Source: an uncultured Oscillospiraceae bacterium
GTDB taxonomy: Bacteria > Bacillota > Clostridia > Oscillospirales > Ruminococcaceae
Reading direction: 5' to 3'
NCBI GenBank assembly: GCA_910584715.1
Contig: CAJUAN010000014.1
Coordinates: 1 to 64,000, forward strand
Length of the DNA stretch: 64,000 nt
In this document: positions 18,705 through 26,819 of the stretch, one piece after another
Numbering within the stretch: the stretch's first letter is position 1
Layout of the letters: each line of letters begins with the position of its first letter
The notes under the pieces: generated by a model
Seen by the model: the letters and a program-made list of their open reading frames with translations, nothing else
Database searches by the model: none
Told to the model about the DNA's origin: nothing
Translations under genes and position numbers: made by a program

Positions 18705-19127
18705 CTACTCCATTATATGCTCGAACGCCTGATTGAAAATAGTTTGTATGTGTCCGTCCGCAAGGGAGTAAAACACTGTTTTGCCCTCGCGGCGGTACTT
18801 TACCAGACGCGCCTGCTTCAGCACCCGAAGCTGGTGGGATATGGCGGACTGCGTCATGTTCAGCACTCCCGCTATATCGCATACGCACATCTCGCTTTCA
18901 AAAAGGACGCAGATGATGCGCACTCTTGTGGAATCCCCGAAAACCTTGAAAAGTTCCGCAACGTCGTAGAGAAGCTCCTCGTCGGGCAGCTTTTCCGCTA
19001 CCGCCTTTACAATGTCAGGATTGGAGGTCTCCGCTTCCTCGGCGCCGTTATGACCTTGTGCCGCAAGTTCGGCATTTTCACAGCTGCCGCAGGTACAGGT
19101 CCCGGCAACATTTTTGTTTTCTTCCAT
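18705..19127 (-). CDS. ArsR/SmtB-family metal-sensing repressor
   Basis: A 140-residue winged helix regulator. Metal ligands are visible: an N-terminal Cys cluster (C11, C13, C16), the alpha-3 motif CVCD (C81, C83) and a C-terminal DGHIQ...EH pair like the alpha-5 zinc site of SmtB/CzrA. Both site types together suggest Cd/Pb and Zn sensing. A 20-bp TGAA-N6-TTCA palindrome lies just upstream. GGAGGGTG precedes the ATG. First gene of the metal operon. Confidence 0.88.
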   Translation of the reverse strand: MEENKNVAGTCTCGSCENAELAAQGHNGAEEAETSNPDIVKAVAEKLPDEELLYDVAELFKVFGDSTRVRIICVLFESEMCVCDIAGVLNMTQSAISHQLRVLKQARLVKYRREGKTVFYSLADGHIQTIFNQAFEHIME

Positions 19128-19151
19128 TCGGTATCACCCTCCGTTAATATT

Positions 19152-19171
19152 ATATGAATTATTGTTCATAT
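19152..19171 (-). promoter_or_regulatory. ArsR-type operator
   Basis: Perfect inverted repeat ATATGAA-N6-TTCATAT, the signature of ArsR/SmtB metal sensors, 25-44 bp before the regulator's start and overlapping a candidate -10 (TATAAT). A second half-site, TTGAACATATA, lies at about 19187-19197. Confidence 0.75.
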
Positions 19172-19350
19172 GTATTATAAAACACTTGAACATATACTTA
19201 TACAGACAAATAGTAAATAAAACATGTACGTTTTGTAAATTGCTGCAAAATGTCAAAATAAACAGGCAGGTAGCAAAATATTAACCAAATAGAAATAAAT
19301 TTGTGCTAAACTGTAAAAAAGCATACTTCGGAGCGGAGGTGAGCCTGACA

Positions 19351-20541
19351 GTGAAAAAGAAAACCGAAAAGAACGCAAATGCCGCAGAGGATAAAAAGCT
19401 CCGCGGTCAGGAGACCGGAGAAGACCGTCTCAACTGGCGGTACCAGGACAAACAGTACAACGAAAGCTTTAAAAAATGGCGGAAACAGAAACAGGATTCC
19501 GTGGGGTTCTATTTCGTGGAAAAGCCGGACAGACTTACCTATCAGGACGGCGTGGGCTTTATCAACGATTACCCAGAATCTCATGAGGCAAAAACATTCC
19601 GCAGGGTGCTCAATATACTCGGTCTGGTACTTCTTTACCGTGTTATAGTTGATATCCTTTTCATATATTTTTTCCCTTTGATAATGGAAAAAATGGGAAT
19701 GAACATTTACTACAGCTTTTTTTCCGGCGGACGCTACGGCAGCAGGACTCTCATAACTTTTTTGGACATATTCCAGCAGATACTCGGCAGGTTAGTGCCC
19801 ACAGCTTTGCTTATCAGGCACCTTGAGATCCCCGCCTCGGTAATGCTCCCCACTAAGGTGACCAATAAGCCAATGTTTGAATTTTCGTTTTTCGCGGCTC
19901 TGTTCACGGCGGGAGTGTGCGCTGTTATGACGTTTTTTTACAACGGGATACTCGGCGTGTTCAGAATAGACGCAATGCCGTCGTATACCGTCAGCGCCGA
20001 CTCGGACGGCATCGCCTATACGATTATCGTATGCGTTTTGGCGGTGCCGATAATAAGCGAGTTTTGTACTCACGGAGTAATACTTCAGCTGGTAAGGCAG
20101 TTCGGGGACGGAACGGCTATTTTTGTAACAAGTCTTATAATCGCCGCGTCTTCCTATGATATAGTCAGCTTTCCTTTTGTGGCGGCGACTTCTTTTGTGA
20201 CGGGGTACTTCGTTATCCGCACGGGTTCGGTAATAACCGGCGTAATAATGCGCGTCATAACAAGAGCTTACGTATGCGTTCTTTGCTACATAAGCTTTTA
20301 TGCCGACCCCGCATACAGCGCTGTTCTTATGCGCGCGTTTGTGTTTGTAACGATAATGATCGGACTTATAGCTTCGGTTTGGTTCCTCTACAACAAAAGC
20401 GACAGCTTCTCCATGAGGATAAAGCCCGGCTATATGTCTTTCGGCAGGAAGATACTTGAAGCGGCTACCTGTATACCTGTGGTGATATGGTTTGCGATGA
20501 CTTTCCTTGTTACCGCGCTGAACATCAAATTTACTCATTAG
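19351..20541 (+). CDS. CPBP-fold membrane protein lacking catalytic residues
   Basis: A 396-residue membrane protein: a charged N-terminal region of about 85 residues, then roughly eight hydrophobic segments. The layout resembles CPBP (CAAX-type) intramembrane proteases, but the expected EExxxR motif reads SEFCTHG and the later His motifs are not seen, so it is probably not a protease. The GTG at 19351 is chosen because GGAGGTGA lies 8 bases upstream; a start 16 codons earlier has no ribosome site. Function unknown. Its stop lies 13 bp before tadA. Confidence 0.65.
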   Translation: MKKKTEKNANAAEDKKLRGQETGEDRLNWRYQDKQYNESFKKWRKQKQDSVGFYFVEKPDRLTYQDGVGFINDYPESHEAKTFRRVLNILGLVLLYRVIVDILFIYFFPLIMEKMGMNIYYSFFSGGRYGSRTLITFLDIFQQILGRLVPTALLIRHLEIPASVMLPTKVTNKPMFEFSFFAALFTAGVCAVMTFFYNGILGVFRIDAMPSYTVSADSDGIAYTIIVCVLAVPIISEFCTHGVILQLVRQFGDGTAIFVTSLIIAASSYDIVSFPFVAATSFVTGYFVIRTGSVITGVIMRVITRAYVCVLCYISFYADPAYSAVLMRAFVFVTIMIGLIASVWFLYNKSDSFSMRIKPGYMSFGRKILEAATCIPVVIWFAMTFLVTALNIKFTH

Positions 20542-20554
20542 GCGGTGGTACGGT

Positions 20555-21520
20555 TTGAACAGCGACGAATACTATATGGGCATTGCCGTCAGCCTTGCCG
20601 AAGAAGCCATGCTACGGGGAGAAGTCCCCGTGGGAGCGGTTGTGGTACGGCAGGACGGCTTTATTGCCGGCAGAGGAAGCAACCGCCGCCAGCAGGACAG
20701 AAACGCTCTCGCCCACGCGGAAATAATAGCAATAGACGAAGCGTGCAGGACTCTCGGCGGCTGGAGGCTTACGGAATGCACTTTGTACGTTACTCTTGAG
20801 CCATGCCTCATGTGCAGCGGAGCCATATTGAACAGCTGTCTGAAGCGCGTGGTTTTCGGCATGAGTGACGACAGGTCGGCAGGCTCTTTTACAAGTCTCA
20901 AAAGCGGTAAGCTTCTAAGTCGCACCGAGGTCACAGCAGGCGTTATGGAGCATGAATGCAGGCTGCTTTTCGAGGAATTTTTTAAAAAACTGAGGAGTGA
21001 ACGAAAAATGTGCAGACTAAATTTTACCGAGGTAATGACCGACGCGCAGATCGAGGTTACGGCGGCTCTTGCGAACGAGATATGGCACGAGTTTTTCCCT
21101 GCGATACTGAGCGCGGAGCAGATAGACTATATGGTGGACAAATTCCAGTCTGCCGGAGCAATGAAAGAACAGATCGAATCCGAGGGATATAAGTATTTCC
21201 TATTGTTCAGAGGCAGAGAAAGGGTCGGCTACATTGCGGTGCGCCCGGACAGCGACGGACGGCTTTTTCTGTCAAAGCTGTACATTAAAAAGGAACACCG
21301 CGGAAAAGGGTACGCGACAGAGGTGTTTGAATTTCTGAAAAGATACTGCCGCGAAAACGGATTTGATTCCGTGTGGCTGACGGTCAATAAGCACAACAGC
21401 AGCGCGGTTTCCGTGTACGAAAAGCGCGGATTCAAAAAAATCGGCGAGGGCGTGACCGACATCGGAAACGGTTTTGTAATGGACGATTTTTACTTTCAGC
21501 TCGATATTGATCCCCGTTAA
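20555..21520 (+). CDS. tadA: tRNA adenosine deaminase TadA fused in frame to a GNAT acetyltransferase
   Basis: Residues 1-151 are a complete TadA (A34-to-inosine deaminase of tRNA-Arg): zinc and proton-transfer motif HAE (near 53-55), PCLMC zinc ligands, and the typical FFKKLRSERK tail. Residues 152-321 are a complete GNAT enzyme ('LYIKKEHRGKGYATEVFEFL', 'SAVSVYEKRGF'). At the junction GAGGAG (20992-20997) precedes an in-frame ATG (21008) that would start the GNAT alone. Deleting one A from the A5 run before that ATG would end TadA at TAA 21018-21020, giving two overlapping genes. TTG start, GGCGGTGG upstream. Real fusion or one-base indel unresolved. Confidence 0.8.
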   Translation: MNSDEYYMGIAVSLAEEAMLRGEVPVGAVVVRQDGFIAGRGSNRRQQDRNALAHAEIIAIDEACRTLGGWRLTECTLYVTLEPCLMCSGAILNSCLKRVVFGMSDDRSAGSFTSLKSGKLLSRTEVTAGVMEHECRLLFEEFFKKLRSERKMCRLNFTEVMTDAQIEVTAALANEIWHEFFPAILSAEQIDYMVDKFQSAGAMKEQIESEGYKYFLLFRGRERVGYIAVRPDSDGRLFLSKLYIKKEHRGKGYATEVFEFLKRYCRENGFDSVWLTVNKHNSSAVSVYEKRGFKKIGEGVTDIGNGFVMDDFYFQLDIDPR

Positions 21521-21533
21521 GGAAGGACTGAAT

Positions 21534-21779
21534 ATGTTGAAAAAAGTTTTAAAAGCCGCCGGCCGTGCGGCTGTTTTTGGGCGGCTGTGTACTGCGGGGA
21601 CGCTTTTGGTTTTGTTTGCTGCGGCAGCGGAGCTGTTTGCAAAGCGCGTCCGTATACGCAGCGGAAAGTTCGGCGGGGACGTGTATGTCATCGGTAAAAA
21701 ATCAAACCCTAAAGCAGTGTGCGTAACCAATATGTCCCCTGTAAAATATGCCATAAATGTTATAAAAAGGAATTTTTAA
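21534..21779 (+). CDS. Small membrane protein
   Basis: An 81-residue protein with a basic N-terminus and one hydrophobic helix (about 22-42), then a basic tail. No family recognised. AAGGAAGGA precedes the ATG and it follows the TadA-GNAT frame by 13 bp, so it is probably cotranscribed. Confidence 0.55.
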   Translation: MLKKVLKAAGRAAVFGRLCTAGTLLVLFAAAAELFAKRVRIRSGKFGGDVYVIGKKSNPKAVCVTNMSPVKYAINVIKRNF

Positions 21780-21943
21780 TGGCTGTTTTCCTCAAAAAAG
21801 CAGTATAAAAAGCCCCAAAGTGTCGTTTACAAAAATTTAATATCCATCTATCGTGTAAACTCACCAACAAAGCAAAATATATGTCATAATATAATTATTA
21901 GATTATGTGCAATTGTATTTTTCTTGATTTTAGGAGGATTCAA

Positions 21944-22189
21944 ATGAATCTTAGAATTCGTGATTTGCGCGAGGATAACGATCTGTATCAACGGCACATT
22001 GCCGAATATCTCGGCTGTAAGCAGCAGACCTATTCGAGATACGAAACGGGCGAGCTTGAACCGTCCCTGCCTGTTATGGCAAAGCTTGCGGCTTTTTATA
22101 AAACAAGCGTTGATTTTCTTATGGGGCTTACCGACGTAAGGGAACCCTATATTCCTGCCGAGCCTGACAGATACCTTGAAAACGACTGA
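21944..22189 (+). CDS. XRE-family helix-turn-helix regulator
   Basis: An 81-residue Cro/CI-type DNA-binding protein: helix-turn-helix 'QRHIAEYLGCKQQTYSRYE', then 'PVMAKLAAFYKTSVDFLMG'. No ligand domain. TAGGAGG lies 7 bases before the ATG. Target unknown. Confidence 0.85.
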   Translation: MNLRIRDLREDNDLYQRHIAEYLGCKQQTYSRYETGELEPSLPVMAKLAAFYKTSVDFLMGLTDVREPYIPAEPDRYLEND

Positions 22190-22302
22190 CGAACGGCTTA
22201 AGGGTAACGCTCCGTTAAAGTCCTGTGCGGTCATGCGCTTGCTTTTGTGCTTATGACAGGCAGTTATTATGTTTTTTCCTGTGTTTTTAACGGAGGAGCT
22301 GT

Positions 22303-22668
22303 ATGACTAAAAACGAATATCTGGAATTCTGCGGTACTATTGCTGCGGCTGTTTCGGACATGCCATTTGAAAACGACGCGGAAAGCGTCGTTATTCGTCA
22401 CCGCGACACGCATAAATGGTTTGCTATTGTTATGGAACTGAACGGAAAAACAATTGTAAATCTGAAATGCGAACCCGATGAAGCGGATTTTCTCAGAAGC
22501 GCATATGAGGGAGTGATCCCCGCGTACCATATGAACAAAACGCACTGGAACACCGTTTTTCTTGATTCCGACGTTCCGGAGGGCGAGATCGTGCGCATGA
22601 CAATGAACAGCTTTAAACTGACAATGAAAAAAACGGCGCGCCGCCGATCCGGCGCACAGTCCGGCTGA
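22303..22668 (+). CDS. MmcQ/YjbR-like protein
   Basis: A 121-residue protein matching the MmcQ/YjbR small-protein family: 'VVIRHRDTHKWFAIVM', 'VNLKCEPDEADFLRSAYEG' and 'PAYHMNKTHWNTV'. The family has a CyaY-like fold and is annotated as DNA-binding, but its role is not firmly known. CGGAGGAG precedes the ATG. The 3' end contains a short CGCCGCCGATCCGGCGC hairpin. Confidence 0.8.
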   Translation: MTKNEYLEFCGTIAAAVSDMPFENDAESVVIRHRDTHKWFAIVMELNGKTIVNLKCEPDEADFLRSAYEGVIPAYHMNKTHWNTVFLDSDVPEGEIVRMTMNSFKLTMKKTARRRSGAQSG

Positions 22669-22703
22669 ATTGCGGGCAAGCGCCGGATCTCCTAAAATTA
22701 TCC

Positions 22704-22732
22704 TTGCAAAATCCGACCGTATATGATATAAT
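22704..22732 (+). promoter_or_regulatory. Promoter of the 308-residue orphan gene
   Basis: TTGCAA (22704-22709), 17 bp, TATAAT (22727-22732). Confidence 0.8.
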
Positions 22733-22771
22733 AATTATAATATCAATCAAAACGGAGGTTGTCAGTTTACT

Positions 22772-23698
22772 ATGGAAATAAATTTTCATATTCCCGATTT
22801 TACCAATCATCTTTATCTTAATACTATCCTGATAAATTCCATTTCAAAATTTCCCGAATATTTTCACGACGGTCTGAGGATCGCTTCGGTTTTCGGCAAT
22901 TTCGGCGGCTGCGTCTGGAACGGCGGACGCTTTCTCGGCGGAGTTACAGATATGGATTTTGTAAAGCACGTTGTAGAAGCTATCAACAGCAAAAATATCC
23001 CGCTGAGATTTACGCATACGAATCCCATGCTCGAGAAAAAGCATCTGGGAGACCCTGTGTGCAACCAAATAATGCGCGCGTGCAACAACGGCTTCAATGA
23101 GGCTATTGTTATGTCTCCTATCCTTGAGGAGTATATAAGGGAGAATTATCCGGATTATCCGATCACTTCGTCTACCTGCAAACAGATCGAGAATATTGAC
23201 GGAGTTAAAGAAGAGCTGAAAAAAGACTACAAGTATGTGGTACTTGACTACAACTTCAACAACTGCTTTGATCAGCTTGAACAGATAGATGAAAAGGATC
23301 GTTCAAGATGCGAGGTGCTGGTGAACGCCTGCTGTACTCCCAAATGCAAGCGCAGAGGCGAGCATTACCGTTCTATCGGTTTGGATCAGATAGCGGAGTG
23401 GGAGCATAAAAAGGATATGCTGTCCAAAAAGCCGTTTGAATCCAAGGGATTTATCTGCGAATTCATGAACAACGGACCCTACGCTATAACAGATTATGTG
23501 ACATATATTTCTCCGCAGGCTATTTTTGACAAGTATCTGCCAATGGGATTCAATAACTTTAAGATCGAGGGCAGAACGCTTCCGGATATTTGTCTGCTTG
23601 AATACTACATTATTTACATGGTCAAGCCCGAGTATCAGAACAAGATACGTCTCGATATGCTTTCGGCGCTTACAGGCAAACACAAATATTTTATGTGA
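22772..23698 (+). CDS. Hypothetical protein with a Cys cluster
   Basis: A 308-residue soluble protein I do not recognise with confidence. Alternating strands and helices suggest a TIM-barrel-like fold, and a cluster NACCTPKCKRRGEHY in the middle (about residues 188-202), with other conserved-looking Cys before it, could bind a metal or Fe-S cluster in the manner of peptidase-U32-like proteins; this is a guess. CGGAGG lies upstream of the ATG. It has its own promoter and terminator. Confidence 0.5.
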   Translation: MEINFHIPDFTNHLYLNTILINSISKFPEYFHDGLRIASVFGNFGGCVWNGGRFLGGVTDMDFVKHVVEAINSKNIPLRFTHTNPMLEKKHLGDPVCNQIMRACNNGFNEAIVMSPILEEYIRENYPDYPITSSTCKQIENIDGVKEELKKDYKYVVLDYNFNNCFDQLEQIDEKDRSRCEVLVNACCTPKCKRRGEHYRSIGLDQIAEWEHKKDMLSKKPFESKGFICEFMNNGPYAITDYVTYISPQAIFDKYLPMGFNNFKIEGRTLPDICLLEYYIIYMVKPEYQNKIRLDMLSALTGKHKYFM

Positions 23699-23714
23699 CA
23701 AGTTAAAATAATAA

Positions 23715-23751
23715 GGTACGGAAAGAATTTGTTCTTTCCGTACCGTTTTTT
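23715..23751 (+). terminator. Terminator of the orphan gene
   Basis: GGTACGGAAAGAA (23715-23727) pairs with TTCTTTCCGTACC (23732-23744), followed by GTTTTTT. Confidence 0.93.
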
Positions 23752-23767
23752 ATACTGTATTGTGCGG

Positions 23768-24448
23768 TCAGTTTCCGGTTGCTATGTATGGACGCACAGC
23801 TCCCGCAAGGGAAGCTACAGGCATTGTCTGGAGCCATATGTGTCCAGGGCCGCTGACGCGTGTGTTGAAAAATCCCTCGCCGCCGAACAAAGCGTTTCCA
23901 ACGCCTTTTACGGTTTCGATATCAATGGAGCAGGTCGCGTCCATCGCGGCAAGATAACCGGTGTCAACAAGAATTGATTCGTTTGAACCGAGGTCGTATT
24001 CGATAACGCTTCCGTCTATTTCGAGGAAAGCTATGCCTTGACCGCTCAGTTTCTGCATGATGAAGCCCTCGCCTCCGAAGAAGCCTGCGCCTATCTTTTT
24101 CTGAAAGAAAATGCTGAGCTCGACAGACGGGCTGGAAGCAAGGTAAGCGGATTTCTGAGCGACTATCGTTTTTGAGGGAGATATCTCCATGGGAATAATA
24201 TTGCCCGGAACAGAGGAGGAGAACGCGATCTCGCCTATTCCGCCTACAGCCGTGTACTTGTTCTGAAAAATGGATTCGCCCGAAATAGCCCTTGAAAACA
24301 TTTTGCCTATGCCGCCGCCTGCGTTTGTTGACATCTGCATATTGGGAGACATCCATGCCATTCCTCCGCGCTGACAGCATACTGTTTCGTTTGGTTCAAG
24401 TCTGCAAACCACCACTGGAAACGGCGTACCTTTGATCTCATACTGCAT
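23768..24448 (-). CDS. AIM24/TIGR00266 family protein
   Basis: A 226-residue all-beta protein of the AIM24 family, with the repeated Gly-rich pattern 'GAGFFGGEGFIMQKLSG' and 'GVGNALFGGEGFFNTRVSG'. Members are widespread; the biochemical role is not established. Monocistronic, with a TTGACT-N17-TATAAT promoter. Confidence 0.85.
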   Translation of the reverse strand: MQYEIKGTPFPVVVCRLEPNETVCCQRGGMAWMSPNMQMSTNAGGGIGKMFSRAISGESIFQNKYTAVGGIGEIAFSSSVPGNIIPMEISPSKTIVAQKSAYLASSPSVELSIFFQKKIGAGFFGGEGFIMQKLSGQGIAFLEIDGSVIEYDLGSNESILVDTGYLAAMDATCSIDIETVKGVGNALFGGEGFFNTRVSGPGHIWLQTMPVASLAGAVRPYIATGN

Positions 24449-24482
24449 AGAAATTTACCCCTTTACAAAAATATACAATTAC

Positions 24483-24511
24483 ATTATACAGCATTATTTA
24501 GGTAAAGTCAA
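24483..24511 (-). promoter_or_regulatory. Promoter of the AIM24 gene
   Basis: Minus strand TTGACT (24506-24511), 17 bp, TATAAT (24483-24488). Confidence 0.8.
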
Positions 24512-24550
24512 TGCTTTGATTCGGTACGGTGCGGAAGCAATTTCAGTGAT

Positions 24551-24876
24551 ATAAATTTTGTTTAGCGTTGTACTTTTCGTTTGCTATGTCTTAATATTGT
24601 TTGATTTTAAATTATAGATAGAGCGGAAATCGGGGGTCAGGCACCAAAAAGGGAGAGGGGGGAGAAGGTCGGGACTAAAGGACGCTGGGCTCCCTCCTCC
24701 CAACGCTATTGGATAAATTTTTAGATATCCAAAATAAAACGCATAGCGTGAGCCTGGAGGGGGAAAGAGGCGAGGGGAAAAGGAGCGCGAGGGAAAACCC
24801 ACACCATCTGTAAATTAAAATCAAACAATATCAAGACATAGCAAACGAAAAAGTACAAAGATAAACATAAATTTAA
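24551..24876. repeat. MITE-like palindromic element with ~65-bp inverted ends
   Basis: The left arm (24551-24616) and right arm (24811-24876) are imperfect inverted copies sharing GTACTTTTCGTTTGCTATGT, a one-base variant of it on the other arm, and flanking ATTGTTTGATTTTAA. The interior is G/A-rich with a nested hairpin, TTGGATA...TATCCAA inside ACGCTA...TAGCGT (about 24702-24752). No coding frame of note. Structure fits a miniature inverted-repeat transposable element. Confidence 0.7.
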
Positions 24877-25016
24877 ACAAATTTCCCGCCCCCCTTGAGG
24901 GGGCATGGCTTTTTGATAGTCTAAATATAATTACGCAGGGGGTGACTCAGGCGGCGTGGACTCCCCGCTAAACATAAATTTAAAATCACAACATACTTTC
25001 CACCCCTGCAACATGA
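24877..25016. other. Intergenic remainder with hairpin and a third arm fragment
   Basis: Contains GCCCCC/GGGGGC hairpin (24888-24904), and CTAAACATAAATTTA at about 24970-24984, a second copy of the outer end of the adjacent palindrome's right arm. No gene seen. Confidence 0.5.
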
Positions 25017-26819
25017 TCAAATATAATACTGAGCCTGTGCCTTGAACATCTCGGCGTACAGACCGTCCTTTAGGCGGAGCAGCTCGTCGTGGGTTCCGAA
25101 CTCCTTTATCGTACCCTCCGAGAAAACCGCGATGTGATCGCAGAACTTGCAGCTTGAAAGCCTGTGGGAGATATAGACCGCCGTTTTGCCGCCTACAAGC
25201 TCGTCAAACTGCTTATAGATCTCGTACTCCGCAACGGGATCAAGTGCGGCTGTGGGTTCGTCCAGTATTACCACGGGAGCGTCCTTGTAAAGCGCGCGGG
25301 CAATGGCAAGCTTCTGCTGCTCGCCGCCGGAAAGCTCCACGCCCTCCTTGTCGAACATCTTGAACATCATGGTTTCCCTGCCCTTTGGCAGACTTTTTAC
25401 TTTTTCCTCAAGACCTACCTTTTCAAGCAGGGAATCCACCACCTCCGGCGGCTCGGTACTGCCTAAAAAAACGTTTTCGTCCACGGAAAAAGCCAGTAGC
25501 TTGAAGTCCTGGAACACCACAGCGAACAGCTTCATGTAGTCCTCGTAGTCGTAGCTTTTGATATTCACGCCGTCAAGGAGTATCTCTCCGCTGTCGGCGT
25601 CGTACAGACGGCACAGAAGCTTGATAAAGGTAGTCTTGCCTGCGCCGTTAAGTCCCACAACGGAAAGCTTTTCGCCGCTGCGGAGAGTAATGGAAACGTT
25701 GTCCAGAACCTTTACCCCTGTGTTCGGATAGGAAAAGCTCACGTTCTTAAACTCAATGGTGTGGCCGCCTGCGGGGGTCTGTACCTTTCTGTCGCCCTTT
25801 TCCATATAAGGCGGGTACTCCATGAACTTTACAACCTCATAGGCGTAGCCGCTTGCCTTTTCTATCTCCTGAAATCCGAAAACGACTCCCTGAAGTCCGA
25901 TGCCAAGCGTACCGGAAGCGGTCACAAGCTGGGAAAAAGTACCTATGGTTATCTTTCCTATTATTGCCAGAATGCCGAGGTACAGATATGTACCGAAATC
26001 CCTCGCAACGCTTACAACGGTGTCAAGCATATTATAGGGGAACTTTTTCCTGTACATCTTATCCCAGTAGGCGTTGAGCCGCTTTATCTGCTGGGACGCC
26101 TTTTCAAGCATCATTCCGCCCGCGCTGTAGAGACGCACGTCCTTGCCGCCGCGGTAGTCCTCCATTTCCCAGAGAATGTGCCCGAAAATGCGGTTTATTC
26201 CCGACAGCTCGGAGAATTCCTTAACGTCGATATCGTTCTTTTTCCTGTTGATGACCGCGCTCACGGCAAGCAGCGCTCCCACGGGAAGCAGGAGCAGCGG
26301 CGCGCTTGCTATCATAACGGCTGCCGCGCCGAAAATTTTCAGCCCGTTGGCTATGGTGCTGAAAAACGCCTTTGCGATATTGTGCACGCCGCCCGAATAA
26401 TCCATTCCGTCCCGGGCTTTTCTTATCTGCTCAAGAGCCTCCTTGTTCTCGGTGAGGGCAAAGTCAAGCTCCATGCACCTGTGGGAAATATCCACGGCCG
26501 TTGCGTTGTAAAAGAAGTCCGCGTATTTTTCCAGATGAGTCGTCAGCGCGCTGTAGGAAGCGTTCAGGACAATGCTCACACCCACCATAAGCCCGCCGTA
26601 AATGCATATGAGCCTAACGTCCTTTACGGGAGCGATAAGAGCGTCCACCAGCAGCGGCATGAAAATGATATCCGACATAGGAGCCGCAGCCGTAAGCAGC
26701 ACGTTTATTACCGACAGAATAAAATATCTCTTTGACTTCCTCCATGCGTCCGGGAAGAAATATTTAAGCACCGGAAGAACCTTGCTTTTTTCCTTTTTGT
26801 TTGATTTTTTATCAGCCAT
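25017..26819 (-). CDS. ABC exporter, fused permease-ATPase (second subunit)
   Basis: A 600-residue half-transporter with an N-terminal six-helix exporter domain (about 25-330) and an ATPase domain: Walker A GLNGAGKTT, signature LSGGEQQKLAIARAL, Walker B VVILDEPTAAL, H-loop YISHRLSS. The ATG at 26819 is preferred: GGAGGCGAG is 5-13 bases upstream, and the start overlaps the previous gene's stop by 8 bases, implying translational coupling. With its partner it likely forms a heterodimeric exporter. Substrate unknown. Confidence 0.9.
   Translation of the reverse strand: MADKKSNKKEKSKVLPVLKYFFPDAWRKSKRYFILSVINVLLTAAAPMSDIIFMPLLVDALIAPVKDVRLICIYGGLMVGVSIVLNASYSALTTHLEKYADFFYNATAVDISHRCMELDFALTENKEALEQIRKARDGMDYSGGVHNIAKAFFSTIANGLKIFGAAAVMIASAPLLLLPVGALLAVSAVINRKKNDIDVKEFSELSGINRIFGHILWEMEDYRGGKDVRLYSAGGMMLEKASQQIKRLNAYWDKMYRKKFPYNMLDTVVSVARDFGTYLYLGILAIIGKITIGTFSQLVTASGTLGIGLQGVVFGFQEIEKASGYAYEVVKFMEYPPYMEKGDRKVQTPAGGHTIEFKNVSFSYPNTGVKVLDNVSITLRSGEKLSVVGLNGAGKTTFIKLLCRLYDADSGEILLDGVNIKSYDYEDYMKLFAVVFQDFKLLAFSVDENVFLGSTEPPEVVDSLLEKVGLEEKVKSLPKGRETMMFKMFDKEGVELSGGEQQKLAIARALYKDAPVVILDEPTAALDPVAEYEIYKQFDELVGGKTAVYISHRLSSCKFCDHIAVFSEGTIKEFGTHDELLRLKDGLYAEMFKAQAQYYI

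Noticed and set aside
19141..19300. Riboswitch or CRISPR-like repeats in AT-rich spacers
   Set aside because: Only the ArsR-type inverted repeat is real; no regularly spaced repeats and no known riboswitch core anywhere in the window.
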